From Parcubacteria group bacterium CG1_02_39_15 (GTDB lineage Bacteria; Patescibacteriota; Minisyncoccia; Minisyncoccales; Paceibacteraceae): a DNA stretch of 5,583 nt. The notes below the pieces were generated by a model. The model saw only the letters and a program-made list of their open reading frames with translations. It was not told the DNA's origin and made no database searches. This document shows, one piece after another, positions 4,675-5,583 of the stretch. The translations under genes and the position numbers were made by a program. Location: contig MNWE01000024.1 of NCBI GenBank assembly GCA_001872265.1, positions 16,655 through 22,237 on the forward strand, read 5' to 3'. How positions within the stretch are numbered: position 1 is the stretch's first letter; each line of letters starts with the position of its first letter.

Positions 4675-5350
4675 AAAAACTATACCGATAGAAAAAAGGC
4701 CGAGAGAGAAATTAATACAAGGTGGCCCCGATGTTCTTACAGATGCCGAACTTTTAGCAATTGTTTTAAATACTGGCCTTTGGAAGAAAAATTATTATGA
4801 AGATGTTTTAGAACTATCAAGCCGAATTTTAAAAGAATATGGATCAAGAGCGGCTATTGATGAGAAGAATGTTGAAAAATTAATAAAAGAGTTAGAAATT
4901 ACTAAAGTTAAAGCGTGCCAGATTGTTGCTTGTTTTGAACTAGGTAGAAGATTTTTCAAAAAAAATGAAGAAGAAATTTACATCCGCGACTCAAAAGACG
5001 CTTATGATTATTTCAAAGACAAAATAGCAAATCTTAGAAAAGAGCAATTTCGCGGTTTATATTTGAATTCCAGAAATAAACTGATTCATGATGAAGTAAT
5101 TTCTTTGGGTACTCTAACTACAAATTTGGTTCACCCTCGTGAAGTTTTTCAACCGGCTGTTCAATATAGTGCCGTCGCTATTATCTTAGCCCATAACCAT
5201 CCCTCTGGAGATCCTGAGCCATCGGAAGATGATATAAAAATTACTCAACAGATTGTTGAAGCTAGTAAAATCATAAATATTGAGGTTTTAGATCACATTA
5301 TAATCGGAAAGAATAAATATTTAAGCCTAAAAGATAAAAAATTAATTTAA
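4652..5350 (+). CDS. radC: RadC-family JAB/MPN+ protein, intact
   Basis: The 232-residue product has the normal RadC layout. Residues 12-40 hold PIEKRPREKLIQGGPDVLTD and AELLAIVLNTG, and residues 76-100 the helix-hairpin-helix-like LIKELEITKVKACQIVACFE before LGRR. From about 108 the JAB/MPN+ metalloprotease-like domain follows, with HDEVISLGT (E148), HPREVF (161-166) and the complete zinc motif HNHPSGDPEPSEDD (H181, H183, S191, D194), ending LDHIIIG. All JAMM residues are present. RadC was once linked to DNA repair, but that role is doubtful; it is often found in mobile and defence loci. Here it lies between AbiE and a probable restriction-modification gene 5 nt downstream, suggesting a defence-linked copy. 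Its N-terminal MAKSKYKIKT differs from the MKIKDIP/MKMQDVP starts of the two relics. Confidence 0.95.
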   Translation: MAKSKYKIKTIPIEKRPREKLIQGGPDVLTDAELLAIVLNTGLWKKNYYEDVLELSSRILKEYGSRAAIDEKNVEKLIKELEITKVKACQIVACFELGRRFFKKNEEEIYIRDSKDAYDYFKDKIANLRKEQFRGLYLNSRNKLIHDEVISLGTLTTNLVHPREVFQPAVQYSAVAIILAHNHPSGDPEPSEDDIKITQQIVEASKIINIEVLDHIIIGKNKYLSLKDKKLI

Positions 5351-5378
5351 AAACTATGGCAAAAAATAATTATAAAAT
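5351..5378 (+). repeat. Start-region direct repeat, copy 2 (downstream gene)
   Basis: Second copy of the 4647-4674 repeat, covering the 5 nt between the radC stop and the next ATG and the first codons of that gene. The mismatches are at the 16th and 20th bases. Confidence 0.7.
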
Positions 5379-5583
5379 CGAAGAAGAACCATTGGTTACT
5401 GGCGAGAAACCGGGGGAGAAAAAAGGATATATTAAAGATTTTATTACAAATGCATGGATAAAAGCAACGCCAGAGAATAAAGAAGCTAAGGTTGTTTTTG
5501 AAGAACGACTGGTTAAAGAGTACGGTTATTCAAAAGAACAGATTCAGCCGGAATTTGGCGTTAAAAAGGGTTCAAAATTTATT
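5356..5583 (+). CDS. HsdR_N-like domain protein, probable type I restriction-modification subunit (3' end outside window)
   Basis: From ATG 5356 the frame stays open to the window edge, giving 76 residues. After a MAKNNYKI start and GEKPGEKKGYIKDFITNAWI, it reads NKEAKVVFEERLVKEYGYSK (56-residue region) and EQIQPEFGVKKGSKF. The pattern E...F..RL..eYGY.k.qI..E..v..GSK is the opening of the HsdR_N nuclease-type domain found at the N-terminus of type I restriction enzymes and of some N6-adenine methylases fused to it. Which of these it is cannot be decided without the rest. It begins 5 nt after radC with no ribosome site seen, so it is likely in the same transcript. Confidence 0.72.
   Translation, partial: MAKNNYKIEEEPLVTGEKPGEKKGYIKDFITNAWIKATPENKEAKVVFEERLVKEYGYSKEQIQPEFGVKKGSKFI

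Overview
This AT-rich window is a gene-dense bacterial segment that most resembles Candidate Phyla Radiation (Patescibacteria) DNA. The evidence for that is a very small two-CxxC zinc-ribbon protein, compact genes with few Shine-Dalgarno sequences, several short or nearly absent 5' leaders, and an accessory region of toxin-antitoxin and defence genes. The placement is an inference from gene style, since no rRNA or other marker is present. UGA is used as a normal stop (slipin and AbiEii genes), which argues against the UGA-glycine code of Gracilibacteria/SR1.

Left part (1-2079), ordinary cellular genes: the 3' end of an HI0933/YhiN/BaiN-type flavoprotein gene (+) runs into a perfect 15-bp hairpin. 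That hairpin also lies just past the end of a convergent 57-codon zinc-ribbon gene (-). The zinc-ribbon gene has a near-consensus promoter (TTGACA-16-TATAAT) and a leader of about 180 nt with at least three hairpins. Divergent from it is a slipin (SPFH/band 7) gene whose stop overlaps the start of a 97-aa putative winged-helix protein.

Middle (2096-3101): a Phd/YefM-RelE/ParE toxin-antitoxin pair whose promoter -10 lies inside a perfect 16-bp palindrome, a likely self-repression operator. It is followed by a decayed TspO/MBR (tryptophan-rich sensory protein) gene spread over three frames with an apparent internal deletion.

Right part (3098-5583), a layered defence locus: a 14-codon radC-like 5' relic, an AbiEi/AbiEii (type IV toxin-antitoxin, abortive-infection type) pair, a second radC-like relic of 28 codons, an intact radC with full JAMM motif, and the first 76 codons of a gene with an HsdR_N-like domain, probably a type I restriction-modification component. 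Both relics begin in ATGA overlap with the gene before them. The -35 box of the AbiE promoter lies inside the first relic. The intact radC and the gene after it share almost the same 28 bases around their start codons.

The most interesting reading is that radC 5' ends were repeatedly cut off as cassettes (TspO, AbiE, radC plus restriction-modification) were joined here, leaving relics that mark the junctions.
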